Of a stretch of 47,872 bases of DNA, positions 11,501 through 19,600 are shown piece after piece. Within the stretch, counting starts at the first letter, position 1. Each line of letters starts with the position of its first letter. Position numbers and translations under genes: made by a program. The stretch spans positions 1 through 47,872 of the forward strand of contig JABHBL010000067.1 in the NCBI GenBank assembly GCA_018673925.1, written 5' to 3'. A model generated the notes under the pieces. It was not told where the DNA came from and did not search any database. It was given only the letters and a program-made list of their open reading frames with translations. This stretch comes from Fidelibacterota bacterium. Its GTDB lineage: Bacteria > Fidelibacterota > UBA8477 > JABMPR01.

Positions 11501-12213
11501 GGTGTTGCTCAGGTCCTCCTTTTATGACGTTTCAGGTGATCTTTTATGAGAGAACCAACCGTATCCGATTTCAATATCAGGATTTAAACGGAAATTACCC
11601 ACAATCTCTGGGCATCTCAAATGAAGACAATAGCATTGGCATGGGAAATGGTGGATTTGATGATACTTATATCAATCCTGATATCGTTTCAGACAACTAT
11701 GCCATTGAATTCGCAAGTCAGATAGATTGGGTTAATGTTGAACCACTTACAGGTACAATACCTGCGGGTATGAGTGAAACCCTGGCCATCCTCATCGATG
11801 CTACCACTCTTGAGAATGGTAGCTATGAGGCTCAGCTCACAATTGATAGTAATGATCCTGAGTTGCCCCGCACAGCCGTTCCTGTCCTCGTATATCTGCA
11901 GGGAGTTTCAGTTGATGGGGAGGGGTTGCTTCCTGTTTCCTACAGTCTTGAACAGAACTATCCAAACCCTTTTAACCCCACCACAACTATCCGTTATGGT
12001 CTACCTGAGAATTCCGATGTGAGATTGATTATTTATGATATTAAGGGTCGAGTCGTACAACAATATATAGCAGAGGATCAAGCCGCGGGCTGGGTCGATA
12101 TGGAATGGAATGGCACCAATTCTAAGGGTGAACTAATGAGTACAGGGGTTTATCTCTGTCGCTTAGAGGCGGGTTCTTTTGGCAAAACTATTAAGATGGT
12201 GTTTATGAAATAA
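5521..12213 (+). CDS. Giant exported protein: VCBS/FG-GAP repeats, ASPIC/UnbV domain, ASH-type Ig domains, T9SS-type tail
   Basis: This 2230-aa protein has a signal peptide (hydrophobic core SIVLWLWFTTGLSFG, cleavage near Q29). Residues about 90-860 hold many VCBS/FG-GAP units built on D-x-D-x-D-G-x-x-D (for example GDYDNDGALDLFVAN), which are calcium-binding beta-propeller blades. Residues about 862-950 are an ASPIC/UnbV domain (IGAKVRVKA, RIEWPSG). After that come several ASH/'choice-of-anchor D' Ig-like domains (FGNVF-N-Y-x-x-x-L, T-S-D-P), starting near residues 960, 1292 and 1721, with less typical insertions between them. Residues about 2137-2230 are the FlgD-like/T9SS sorting domain. 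An AAGGGG ribosome site lies just upstream of the ATG. The specific role is unknown; a cell-surface adhesin or binding scaffold is the reasonable inference. Confidence 0.88.
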   Translation: MNARCKYRIRSSLSIVLWLWFTTGLSFGQNIDEINILLDDPELIQKTLNNTNFSQPQAGLRDLDFSFQMIAYAEYDPYDYSAVWYPTEGSRGLCAGSDLDGDGHQEIFAVHYGNGSGVVGFEMDPGGDTLRMIWNSALTPTSYNLGTRFVQTGDLDGDGYGEIVFFRGRYSDDPNRGLYIYEWNGANDGYDLAYHNTLLSLSGDLVSDMVIEHFLIEDVDDDGTQELIFANNGLTMGFDRSEDFFSILSITGDIGSGSEVLTEEFWISPRDVDRDGFIDDGLGGGSGLNVQVCDTDGDGLKEVFCHPYNYFNMFFFEATGPDSYSLGDTTNIQFTFPDDNAQLMNAAVSDMDGDGADEIYIGNWMTGDVYMIQDTDGDATSLLLSEIVVLGENIGAQFGALAFDFDSSGTDEIYFGGSAVFGADIRVWDGEEFSSYQSDPESDGFLPKMDVADMNGNGIPELITAHQMVSNYPQKIIRVLEYLPDDPSNSRWSFTPVYNVGYTDDWGNSYAPILGDYNDDGYLDVFITQGGDQLNYLYHNTGLGYFQRVWEGDIYSDRNWSNTATWGDYDNDGALDLFVANGGGGELNALYHNLRDGSFERIYSGSIANETDNSHGASWGDYDNDGYLDIYIANSQGSADSRNSLYHNNGDGSFSQINAGWIVQDADDSNCATWCDYDNDGDLDMYVANCGANSLYRNEGDGSFIKILTGVLVENDECSQGASWADYDNDGDFDVFVTNSLDLSSQFYQNQGSGEFIEIVVGDIVTDNAQSWGSAWGDLDNDGDLDLFVANSNEPYEQNNFLYLNQGDGTFTGVYDNLLNYNNLLAIGSAWGDYNNDGALDLFVGIDGGRNLLYANQGNSNSWVNIKCIGTLSNRSAIGAKVRVKALIYGMDSWQVNEISGQTGAFGQNSLNAEFGLGDADLIDSLRIEWPSGMINEYTDIQVDEFYIIQEGSALQVSADTLAWGEVFVGSATTLTLELSNLGPESIQLDNISIDNSVFTTDLTSHQIQPGVSSALSVTFEPTLTGYFEGFLTFTSSDPLAPSDSIFLSGQAILAPDIAVSPDSVIVTLLPGATYTQIITIDNIAGESELYWTAHLETGDVVGTVTFTKDDYALWNEPESQDRITDNVWITRANSQGIFNAAVESNYAFEASPWDTEWAYGYSDDLEPEDYEVWRDAINGEPPGMIDQPLSLHLISEDIYLDVLFHIWTPGGNGGGFSYTRTATSPEWINLSADLGSLGTGESVSLELLLDALEMQAGTHLAEVVINSNDPDESEIIIPVELEVSIAPDIYLEIDTLEFGNVFNGYSDTLVIPIENWGSANLVVSDASADLADYAVGTQSFEVLPDEVYMLDVFLSPSAPGDYTGELTLTTSDPDEELFTITLMGSSIDPPIVGVEPDSLYADLLTDETLVQNMTISNTGLSELIYEIRSVSVENLPGTSTVPDASLLAGPRYGWEECFGENLDELIQDNWGRSGKPGPRANVQNTVNETNLRDLRETWQLLYTDPQEFGTVDVQHVYGSTTVDELLVKIEGYTEFDDMVYVIYIDIDQNIDTGLDTEEDGLGWYLGVEYAMISTGQGFDGFFLIDEESQDFVLLDTLTTNIVETNSIERTMGAHISHFEGTSAFNFAIWCDSGLEDQIPDFGSGHITFPLSTTWLDFEPESGTIAAGEQQDVNVTFDAADMYGGEYYSQITVKSNDPGSPEVSTHAHLSVTGVPDIQIAEEALSFGNIFVNYESILEFEVRNTGTDSLHINSITVDNPVFTISPTALNIQHSESAFISVNISPEIVGEYDGIISLLSDDPDNGNLSLQVHATAWMAPEIGIDQNSLVHNVFGSVEVRDTLIISNNGGSDLNYFIHIEELGETRDAGGPDAFGYSWMDSNEPGGPEYEWIDASGGVQYYLYDDDFVTEIPLGFEFEYYGTPYNNINIMSNGWVSFHTTSTWYPYVVPHEYDYEYNGAIAPFAGDLYPPEGQIYVLEMGSAPDRRTIIEYNHVSWCCSGPPFMTFQVIFYERTNRIRFQYQDLNGNYPQSLGISNEDNSIGMGNGGFDDTYINPDIVSDNYAIEFASQIDWVNVEPLTGTIPAGMSETLAILIDATTLENGSYEAQLTIDSNDPELPRTAVPVLVYLQGVSVDGEGLLPVSYSLEQNYPNPFNPTTTIRYGLPENSDVRLIIYDIKGRVVQQYIAEDQAAGWVDMEWNGTNSKGELMSTGVYLCRLEAGSFGKTIKMVFMK

Positions 12214-12240
12214 TTGTTGATCAATGCTCGGGACAACAGC

Positions 12241-12271
12241 ACAGGGATTAGGATAAACCCCTAATCCCTGT
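12241..12271. other. Perfect 12-bp inverted repeat in the intergenic gap
   Basis: ACAGGGATTAGG (12241-12252) is followed by a 7-base loop and its exact complement (12260-12271). No T-run follows, so it is not a standard intrinsic terminator. It ends about 20 bp upstream of the next start codon. It could stabilise the upstream mRNA end, pause transcription, or be an operator. Confidence 0.55.
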
Positions 12272-12292
12272 ACTTATAAAGATGGGGGTATC

Positions 12293-13222
12293 ATGGGAAA
12301 CAGTCTTTTTAACAGGGGTTTAGGGTTTCTTCTCCTGATTGCATGTTTTAGTCGCACGCTCGCCGCGCCAATACCGTACGACCCAATCCCAAATACAGTG
12401 AATCCAGTTGTACTGAATGAAGTTAGAGACCTCAAGATCTTTCTGGCTGTCATCAATGACAATAATACGGGGAATGTGGAACGTGGAAAAAAAGGCCTTT
12501 ATATAGGACCTGATGACTTTTTAACAGTATCTGTGTTCTTTCGTTTACACCTTGATACCTGGCGTTTCGCTCTGACTTATAACAATGTGACCTCTCGTAA
12601 AGAGGAATATCGATATGATCTGATTTTTGGTGGTCTCTCAAAACGCTATGAAAAGAATGGGATTGAGGTGAAACCAGAGCTTGGCTTAGTGTGGAAAGGC
12701 GATTGCGGCGGAGATGAAATCCAGAATGGCTTCCACCGGATGAAGGATCTTCCAGAGTTGTTTGTGCCATATTGCGATGGGGGACTGGCTGCCTTTGCAG
12801 CGGCCATGGTTTCCAAACCAATTCAACTTTCTCGTCCTTTCACAGGGGTACTCTCATCATCAATGGAAATCAGACTTATTTCAGATCTGGTACCTTCTAG
12901 GTTTAGTCCCATGCTGGGATATCAAGCAGAGGTGTGGCCTGGCCGGTTACAGATAGAAATGCTGGCCGGGGCTCGCTTATACATCAATGAAATTGATGAA
13001 TACTCAAATATGGTACGTTCCGGAGCTTTTGCAGCTGTGAATGCTAAAATCAGAGTCTATCAGAATTTCTATTTTGATACGGGTATTGCTGTTTTTCCAT
13101 CACAGAACCTGGAAAATGATCCAATCTATAAGGACAAGGATCACAACTATATCCCACAGATCTCCATGGTCTTTTCATGGAATAGTGCCTGGTATGGACT
13201 ATATAACTATTTGGAGTATTAA
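12293..13222 (+). CDS. Exported protein of unknown function, possible outer-membrane beta-barrel
   Basis: No family is recognised in this 309-aa protein. The N-terminus is a clear signal peptide (NRGLGFLLLIACFSRTLAA, then PIPYDP). The rest alternates polar and hydrophobic residues in strand-like stretches rich in aromatics (for example DTWRFALTYNNV, FYFDTGIAVF, QISMVFSWNSAWYGLYNYLEY). This pattern and the aromatic C-terminus suggest a small outer-membrane barrel. Unlike its neighbours it has no T9SS-type tail, so it would be exported by Sec alone. A GGGGG ribosome site lies 4 bases before the ATG. It is embedded between sorting-domain proteins and probably co-transcribed with the downstream genes (52-bp gap). 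An accessory role for those surface proteins is conceivable but unproven. Confidence 0.75.
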   Translation: MGNSLFNRGLGFLLLIACFSRTLAAPIPYDPIPNTVNPVVLNEVRDLKIFLAVINDNNTGNVERGKKGLYIGPDDFLTVSVFFRLHLDTWRFALTYNNVTSRKEEYRYDLIFGGLSKRYEKNGIEVKPELGLVWKGDCGGDEIQNGFHRMKDLPELFVPYCDGGLAAFAAAMVSKPIQLSRPFTGVLSSSMEIRLISDLVPSRFSPMLGYQAEVWPGRLQIEMLAGARLYINEIDEYSNMVRSGAFAAVNAKIRVYQNFYFDTGIAVFPSQNLENDPIYKDKDHNYIPQISMVFSWNSAWYGLYNYLEY

Positions 13223-13274
13223 TCACATCAATTATCTTTAATTATATCCTGTAAGTCATTGTAAATCAGAGAGG

Positions 13275-16200
13275 ATGATAAAAACAATGAATTCCACATG
13301 TTACTTTTTTCGATCATCCTGGGTCCTGAGAACAACAAAGAAAATACTCGTTTTATTTGGTCTTGCATCAATTCTTAGTAATTGCACATTTAGATCCATT
13401 CATCAGCCTGATCTGGCTGCCCCTGATAGCTCATTTATAGTCACATTTCTGATAGATCGGGAAATTGGAAGACATGGTGAATATCGTGATGCACTTCCGT
13501 ATTTTGGTGTTTTGCTGCCTAACGGGTGGGGCGTTGATGATTCTCTTGCTTATCAACACGCTGGAGGACCAGGATGGATTCGATACTCTATTGAATATTC
13601 TGACACAATGGAGATTATTGATCCTGCACCGTCGGGTTACTATTGGTGGGTTGGTCTTGATACCATAACCTCAATTATTCCACAAGGGATGGTAGATGCT
13701 GAAATTGAGATATTTACTGATTCCCAGGAAGGGACATTTTTACTTGACTACATGTTAGGACACACAGAAACCACGGAAGGCTTCCGAGATGATGATTCAG
13801 GGCTCGATAAGGTTAGATCTAATGAACATCCCGTTTCAATAAATGCGCCCATGAATATATCCGTTACAAGTACTAATGACTCGGGAATCGGTTCACTACG
13901 TCAAGCACTTTCAGAGATCAGTGCTCGAGGAACTATCAGCTTTGAAATCCCTGGCATCGATAGTATTCAACTCGATAGTCAACTCGTCGTGGACCGAAGT
14001 GTGACTATACTGGGACCGACTGACTCAGAAATATCCCTTTTGGGGGGAGACACCTCTCGCATCATGCAAATTAATTCGCACCTTGATGTTTCAATCTCAG
14101 ATCTAACATTTAAAAATGGAAATGAGGTTGGCAAACCAGGTGGAGCAATCTTAACCGAAAATACTGGATCCAATCTTGAAAATGGATCGCTTACGATTTC
14201 CAACACTAATTTCATGAATAATAATGCCATAGATGGTGGTGGGCTATATATCTCAAATACCCAGTTGACCCTTGAGAGCTGCAACATTTTAAACAATACA
14301 GCTCAGTTTGGTGGCGGGGGAATTTACGCATGGAACTCAAATGTGGATATATTCTCAACATTGATTCTCAACAATTCGACAACTTCCACAATTGATACAT
14401 ACGCTGGCGGTATATATCTGGACGGTGGGCGTTCCATGATTGCCAATTCACTTATCACCGGAAACTCATCAGGATCTCAAGGCGCTGGATTATATCTTTC
14501 ATATTCCCTGGAATTATCAATTGTCAATACAACCATTATAGATAACGGTACGATGAATGTTGAGGGTAGCAACATTTATATGCAAGATAATGGTGAAGTG
14601 TCTGTGCTGAACTCGATTATTGGCAATATACAAAATATGGGGATTGCACCTCTAGACGTAGCCCAGGAATTAATGACTTTCTACCACTCAGATCTTGTGG
14701 GAAGTAGTAGCCTTCAGTTTTGGACGGGTGAAAATAACATTTCTGATAGCCCCCTTTTTGTTGATCCAAATTCTGATGACTACCATCTACAACCCAATTC
14801 ACCCTGTATTGATGTTGGCGCCCCCTGGAGTCAACAGGATAGTGATGGGAGTATTGCAGATATGGGTGCCTTTACAACTCAGAATATTGCTGGGACCGGT
14901 GAATATCCCTCTGGCGTAATTGGGGGAATCTATTCCGGTGCGATATCTAGCGATGTGGTATTGGCAAGTGATCTCATTTTACCTGAAGGTTCCACACTCA
15001 CCATTGCTCCCGGAGTAGTCATCACATCAACAGGTTTTTCAAACAAAATCATTGTCTATGGAACTTTAGACGCGCTGGGCACGGAGCAAGATACCATCAA
15101 ATTTGTTGGCGGACCAGAGGGTTGGGATGGGATCGAGTTCATTGGAGAGAGTGCCTCTGGTAGTCATATGCAATATTGTCAGGTCTCAAATTCTCTCAAG
15201 TACGGTATTGCCCTACTTTCCAGCTCACCCCGAATAGAAAATTCATTAATCTCCAATAATGGTTTGGATGAGGAGATGGGTAGGGGTGGCATATATAGTG
15301 AGAATTCAGCTTCTCAAATCACCAATACTCAGATTGTTCGGAATGAGAACCATGACTACCGTGGAGGTGGAATTTCAGCCTTTGAGTCTTCCCATCTTGT
15401 TTTGAGCGATGTCGACATCTCTGGCAATTATTCAGTTGGTGAAGGAGGAGGAATCTCAATTTATAATTCCAGTATTGTCCTGGAAGGTGTGAGGGTCGCA
15501 GAGAATGTTGCTCAATGGAACGGTGGTGGTATATCTTCCTACAATGCTTCTCTAAGTATGGTGAATTGTGATGTCATCAATAATATCACCGCTGAAGGCG
15601 GAGGTGGCGGTATTTCAATTATTCATGAAGAATGGTATGGCTTGGGTAGAATGACGGATTCAGGTGTAAGAGAAGCTGGATTCACTCATCTCAAAGACGT
15701 AAATGTTGACCACAATTCTGCAAACTATGGTGGTGGTATTTCCACCCAGGGATTGGGCAGCATTCTGTTTAATGGTGTATCAATTACTAGAAATAACGCG
15801 ACTGAATTCGGAGGTGGATTGGACAGCTGGAATTCAAACCCTCTGATGGTAAATATTACGCTGGCAGATAATTCTACTGAGAGTGGATATGGGCAAGGAA
15901 TGTCCATACGAAGTGGCTCAAGACCATTATTGATTAACTCGATCGTCTGGGGTGAACCAGCTCAGGATATAAGATTTTACAGCCCAGATACCAGTACGTT
16001 CATGGTTGCTTTTTCTGATATTCAAGATGGTGAAGAGTTGTTTGAATTCGAAGCTGATGCAAATGCAGTTATATATTGGGAGACAGGCAATTTTACAGCT
16101 AATCCCCAATTCACCGATCCTGATGAGAGTGACTATGAAATTTGGATTACATCACCCTGTATTGATGCCGGGGTGGCACAATATGAGTGGGAAGGTGAGA

Positions 16201-16604
16201 TACTTGTCAACCTTTCAGAAGATGAATATGTAGGAACTGCCCCAGATATAGGAGCTGTTCAAGTGGGATTGCCTGCAGGTAATTCTCCTGACCCGGTTGC
16301 TCCAGCTGAATTCGCTTTGTCTGCAAATTTCCCCAATCCTTTCAACACCACTACCACTTTGCACTATTCACTTCCGATATCATCAGAGATTAACCTGGAG
16401 ATATTTGATATTCTGGGTCGAGAGATCGTTACCCTTGTGGACCATCCACAGGAAGCTGGCAATTATTTTGTGCGTTGGGATGGGAAAAACTCCGCTGGTC
16501 TCAATATGAGTACAGGTCTGTATTTTTATCGACTCAGTGCTCAAGCCACTGAGTCAAGCAAGATAGAATTTTCGAAGGTTCGCAAAATGGTACTCATTAA
16601 GTGA
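13275..16604 (+). CDS. Right-handed beta-helix surface protein with possible lipobox and T9SS-type tail
   Basis: In this 1109-aa protein the N-terminus has a basic patch, a hydrophobic segment (ILVLFGLASIL) and then SNC with Cys at residue 37. This resembles a lipobox, although Asn at -1 is atypical. Residues about 190-280 resemble CSLREA-like beta-helix openers (GIGSLRQALSEISARGTISFEIPG). Residues about 280-1000 are parallel beta-helix repeats (GGGIY, N-x-A, GGG-I-S). The last 90 residues or so are a divergent FlgD-like/T9SS domain (NFPNPFN, FDILGREI) with a short insertion before the end (VRKMVLIK). The start could be ATG 13275 or ATG 13287: AGAGAGG directly abuts the first and lies 12 bases before the second. 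The next gene starts inside the stop codon. The family includes adhesins and polysaccharide-active proteins; the substrate is unknown. Confidence 0.83.
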   Translation: MIKTMNSTCYFFRSSWVLRTTKKILVLFGLASILSNCTFRSIHQPDLAAPDSSFIVTFLIDREIGRHGEYRDALPYFGVLLPNGWGVDDSLAYQHAGGPGWIRYSIEYSDTMEIIDPAPSGYYWWVGLDTITSIIPQGMVDAEIEIFTDSQEGTFLLDYMLGHTETTEGFRDDDSGLDKVRSNEHPVSINAPMNISVTSTNDSGIGSLRQALSEISARGTISFEIPGIDSIQLDSQLVVDRSVTILGPTDSEISLLGGDTSRIMQINSHLDVSISDLTFKNGNEVGKPGGAILTENTGSNLENGSLTISNTNFMNNNAIDGGGLYISNTQLTLESCNILNNTAQFGGGGIYAWNSNVDIFSTLILNNSTTSTIDTYAGGIYLDGGRSMIANSLITGNSSGSQGAGLYLSYSLELSIVNTTIIDNGTMNVEGSNIYMQDNGEVSVLNSIIGNIQNMGIAPLDVAQELMTFYHSDLVGSSSLQFWTGENNISDSPLFVDPNSDDYHLQPNSPCIDVGAPWSQQDSDGSIADMGAFTTQNIAGTGEYPSGVIGGIYSGAISSDVVLASDLILPEGSTLTIAPGVVITSTGFSNKIIVYGTLDALGTEQDTIKFVGGPEGWDGIEFIGESASGSHMQYCQVSNSLKYGIALLSSSPRIENSLISNNGLDEEMGRGGIYSENSASQITNTQIVRNENHDYRGGGISAFESSHLVLSDVDISGNYSVGEGGGISIYNSSIVLEGVRVAENVAQWNGGGISSYNASLSMVNCDVINNITAEGGGGGISIIHEEWYGLGRMTDSGVREAGFTHLKDVNVDHNSANYGGGISTQGLGSILFNGVSITRNNATEFGGGLDSWNSNPLMVNITLADNSTESGYGQGMSIRSGSRPLLINSIVWGEPAQDIRFYSPDTSTFMVAFSDIQDGEELFEFEADANAVIYWETGNFTANPQFTDPDESDYEIWITSPCIDAGVAQYEWEGEILVNLSEDEYVGTAPDIGAVQVGLPAGNSPDPVAPAEFALSANFPNPFNTTTTLHYSLPISSEINLEIFDILGREIVTLVDHPQEAGNYFVRWDGKNSAGLNMSTGLYFYRLSAQATESSKIEFSKVRKMVLIK

Positions 16605-19600
16605 GATATTCACCTCTCGCTCTCATTCTGTGGTTAGGGTGTTTTGGGCATGAGGTCAGGGCTCAATCTCCAAATCTATACGTCAACGAGTTTCTGGCCT
16701 CAAATTCCTCTGTCAATATTGATCCTGATTTTTCACGATTTACAGACTGGGTAGAAATATATAATGCTGAGGATATCACCATCGATGTGGGAGGATACTA
16801 TCTCACTGATAATTTCAATGTGCCTGATAAATGGCAATTCCCTCCAAACTCTATCATACAGCCAGGTGAGCTACTTCTTGTTTGGACGGATGGGCAGGAC
16901 AGTCTGGGTCATACCAGCTTCAAACTGAGTAAAGACGGTGAGGAGATCGGTCTGTACGATGGGTTGGGAAATGAAATTGATACAGTCACATTTCCACCAC
17001 AAGTTACTGATATCTCTTTTGGTCGTGATGCTGATGGTTCGCAGGATTGGGTTTATTTTAGTGATCCTACCCCAGGTGCGGCGAATTCGACACCTGGAAC
17101 ATCTGGAAATTTGCGAGGATCCGCTCCCGTTTTTTCTCTCCAGGGAGGTTTTTATGAAGGTTCTATCAGTCTTGAAATGGAATCTAATCTAAGCAACTCT
17201 GAAATCAGATATACCCTGGATGGGTCAAAACCCACAAATACCTCAGAATTGTATACCGGACCCATTAACCTTCATTCAACCGCTGTGGTTCGAGCAGTAG
17301 GCTATTCCCCAGACCTTGCCTCTAGCCTGGTCACCACAAACACTTACATCATTGATGACTCCTCAGAATTACCACTTATCTCTCTGTCCACCAACCCAGA
17401 ATATTTATGGGACGAGGCATTTGGCATATTGAGTAATGGTGAGGATTGTCAGGGTGTAGAAACCGCTAATAGTTGTCAAAGCTGGGAACGCCCTGTGCAT
17501 TTCGAGTATTTTGAACGAGATGGTGCTCTCAAAGTTAGCCAAACCACCGGGTTAAAGGTGAGAGGAACTACAAGTTGCATATTTCCACGCAAGCAGCTTG
17601 GACTTTATGCCAGAGATAAGTATGGAGAGGATGAATTTTCCAATCAATTTTTCAGGGACAAATATCTCGCCTCCTTTAAACGTCTGATCTTTCGGCCTGG
17701 AGCAGCGGATGGTATCGGAAACCAATACTGGGGGACCATGTTCCGTGATGAAATGATAGCCACTCTGGTAAAAGATAGAATGGATATTGATTATTCTGCC
17801 AGTCAACCGGCTGTCCTTTTTCTCAATGGTGAGTATTTTGGCGTACATAATATCCGTGAAAGGGTGAAACAACACTATCTGGCTGCAAACTATGGGTATG
17901 ATTCTAATAAGCTGGATATTCTGGAAAACCCCTATAACGGCGGTGTCTATCAGGGTGATGCTCAGCACTATACTAACATGCTTGATTTTCTTGGGAATAA
18001 TGATATCTCAATCTTGGAAAACTATGAAATTCTTAAGACACTTATGGATGTTGATGAATTTATCAACTATCAGATTGTTGAACTATATATAGCAAATATT
18101 GAATGGGGTAACTTGAATATCCAATGCTGGCGTCCTAAAACTGAGGATGGAAAGTGGCGCTGGGTATTATGGGATGTGGAAGGAAGCTACAATATTTATC
18201 CAGATGGTCGCACGAGTCACCTGGTTGACCCATTCCAGTATGGAGAAGATAATTTTCTCAGACATCGTTGGTTATTCGAACAACTCCTGACCAATACAGA
18301 ATTCAAAAATGATTTCATCCAACGCTTTACAGCCCATCTGAATACCAGTTTTCATCCAAATCGAGTCATGAATATCATCGACTCGTTAAAAGCGGTAATT
18401 GAACCTGAAATGGACCGTGATATAAATAGATGGGCCGGTGAGTGTCAGGACGATTGTGGTGTCAGCTCACCGCTTTGTACTATCTCTTCATTCACTGCAT
18501 GGGAAGAAAATATTGATCGAATGCGTGTTTTTGCCACGGGACGACCCAGTCGGATGCGCAGACACATATTTGACAAATTTGGATTAACAGATATTGTCAG
18601 CCTGACACTCAGTACAGCTGGATCCGGGGCAGGAAGCTTGTTGATCAATGATGTTGAAGTGACAGATAGCATGGCCACAGGTGGTTATTTTACTGATGTC
18701 CCTTTAAGAGTATCGGCAATTCCGCATGCTGGATCGAGATTTGTGGGATGGTTTTCGGGGGATGAGGCTCAATCAAATTCCATTTCCATTATACTTTCAA
18801 GTGATTCAACTGTAACTGCCGTTTTCGAAGTTAATGACCAAAGCTTCCTGGGTTCAACCATCACTTCCAACACTTCTTTGAATCTGACAGAATCTCCTTT
18901 CCTGGCTCAAAGAGATGTGGTTGTGGAGGCAAATGTTACCCTGAGTATCGAGGCTGGTGTGGAGATCCAAATGGCAGATCAGGCCAATATCATTGTTTAT
19001 GGCAGTATTGTGGTGAATGGAAATGAAGAATACCCTGTGACCATAGGTCCTGAACCGAATAGCGTTGATCAAACCTGGGGTGGTATATACATAGAGAATG
19101 CAACTGGTGTATCATCCCTGACACACCTCAGATTACAGAGAGCATCCCACGGTTCCGATCCCTTTCTACAAAAAGCTGCCATCTCCGGAAATAACTCGAC
19201 CGTCCAACTGACCGATGTGACTCTATCTGATGTAATGCTACCGGTTTATATGGAATCATGCGATGTCACCATAAATGGTATATCAATAGACACACATATT
19301 TTGGAGGGCGACTATATCCATATTCGCAAGGGTACAGCTCTCATCGAAAATTCAAGTTTCCAGGGTAAGGATGTTGCCAGAGATGTTGATGTGATTGATT
19401 GTGATGAAGTTGAAAGTGCCCTGATACGCGGAAACAAATTTTATAATATTCAGGGAGATGCCATTGATTTTGGAGATGGATCTCATTCGATTGTCATCCA
19501 GAATAATCAAATTTTCAATTGCCTGGATAAGGGAATATCAATTGGTGAACACTCCTCAGCCAGGATTGAAAGAAACGTGATATTAAACTGTCTGGAAGGG

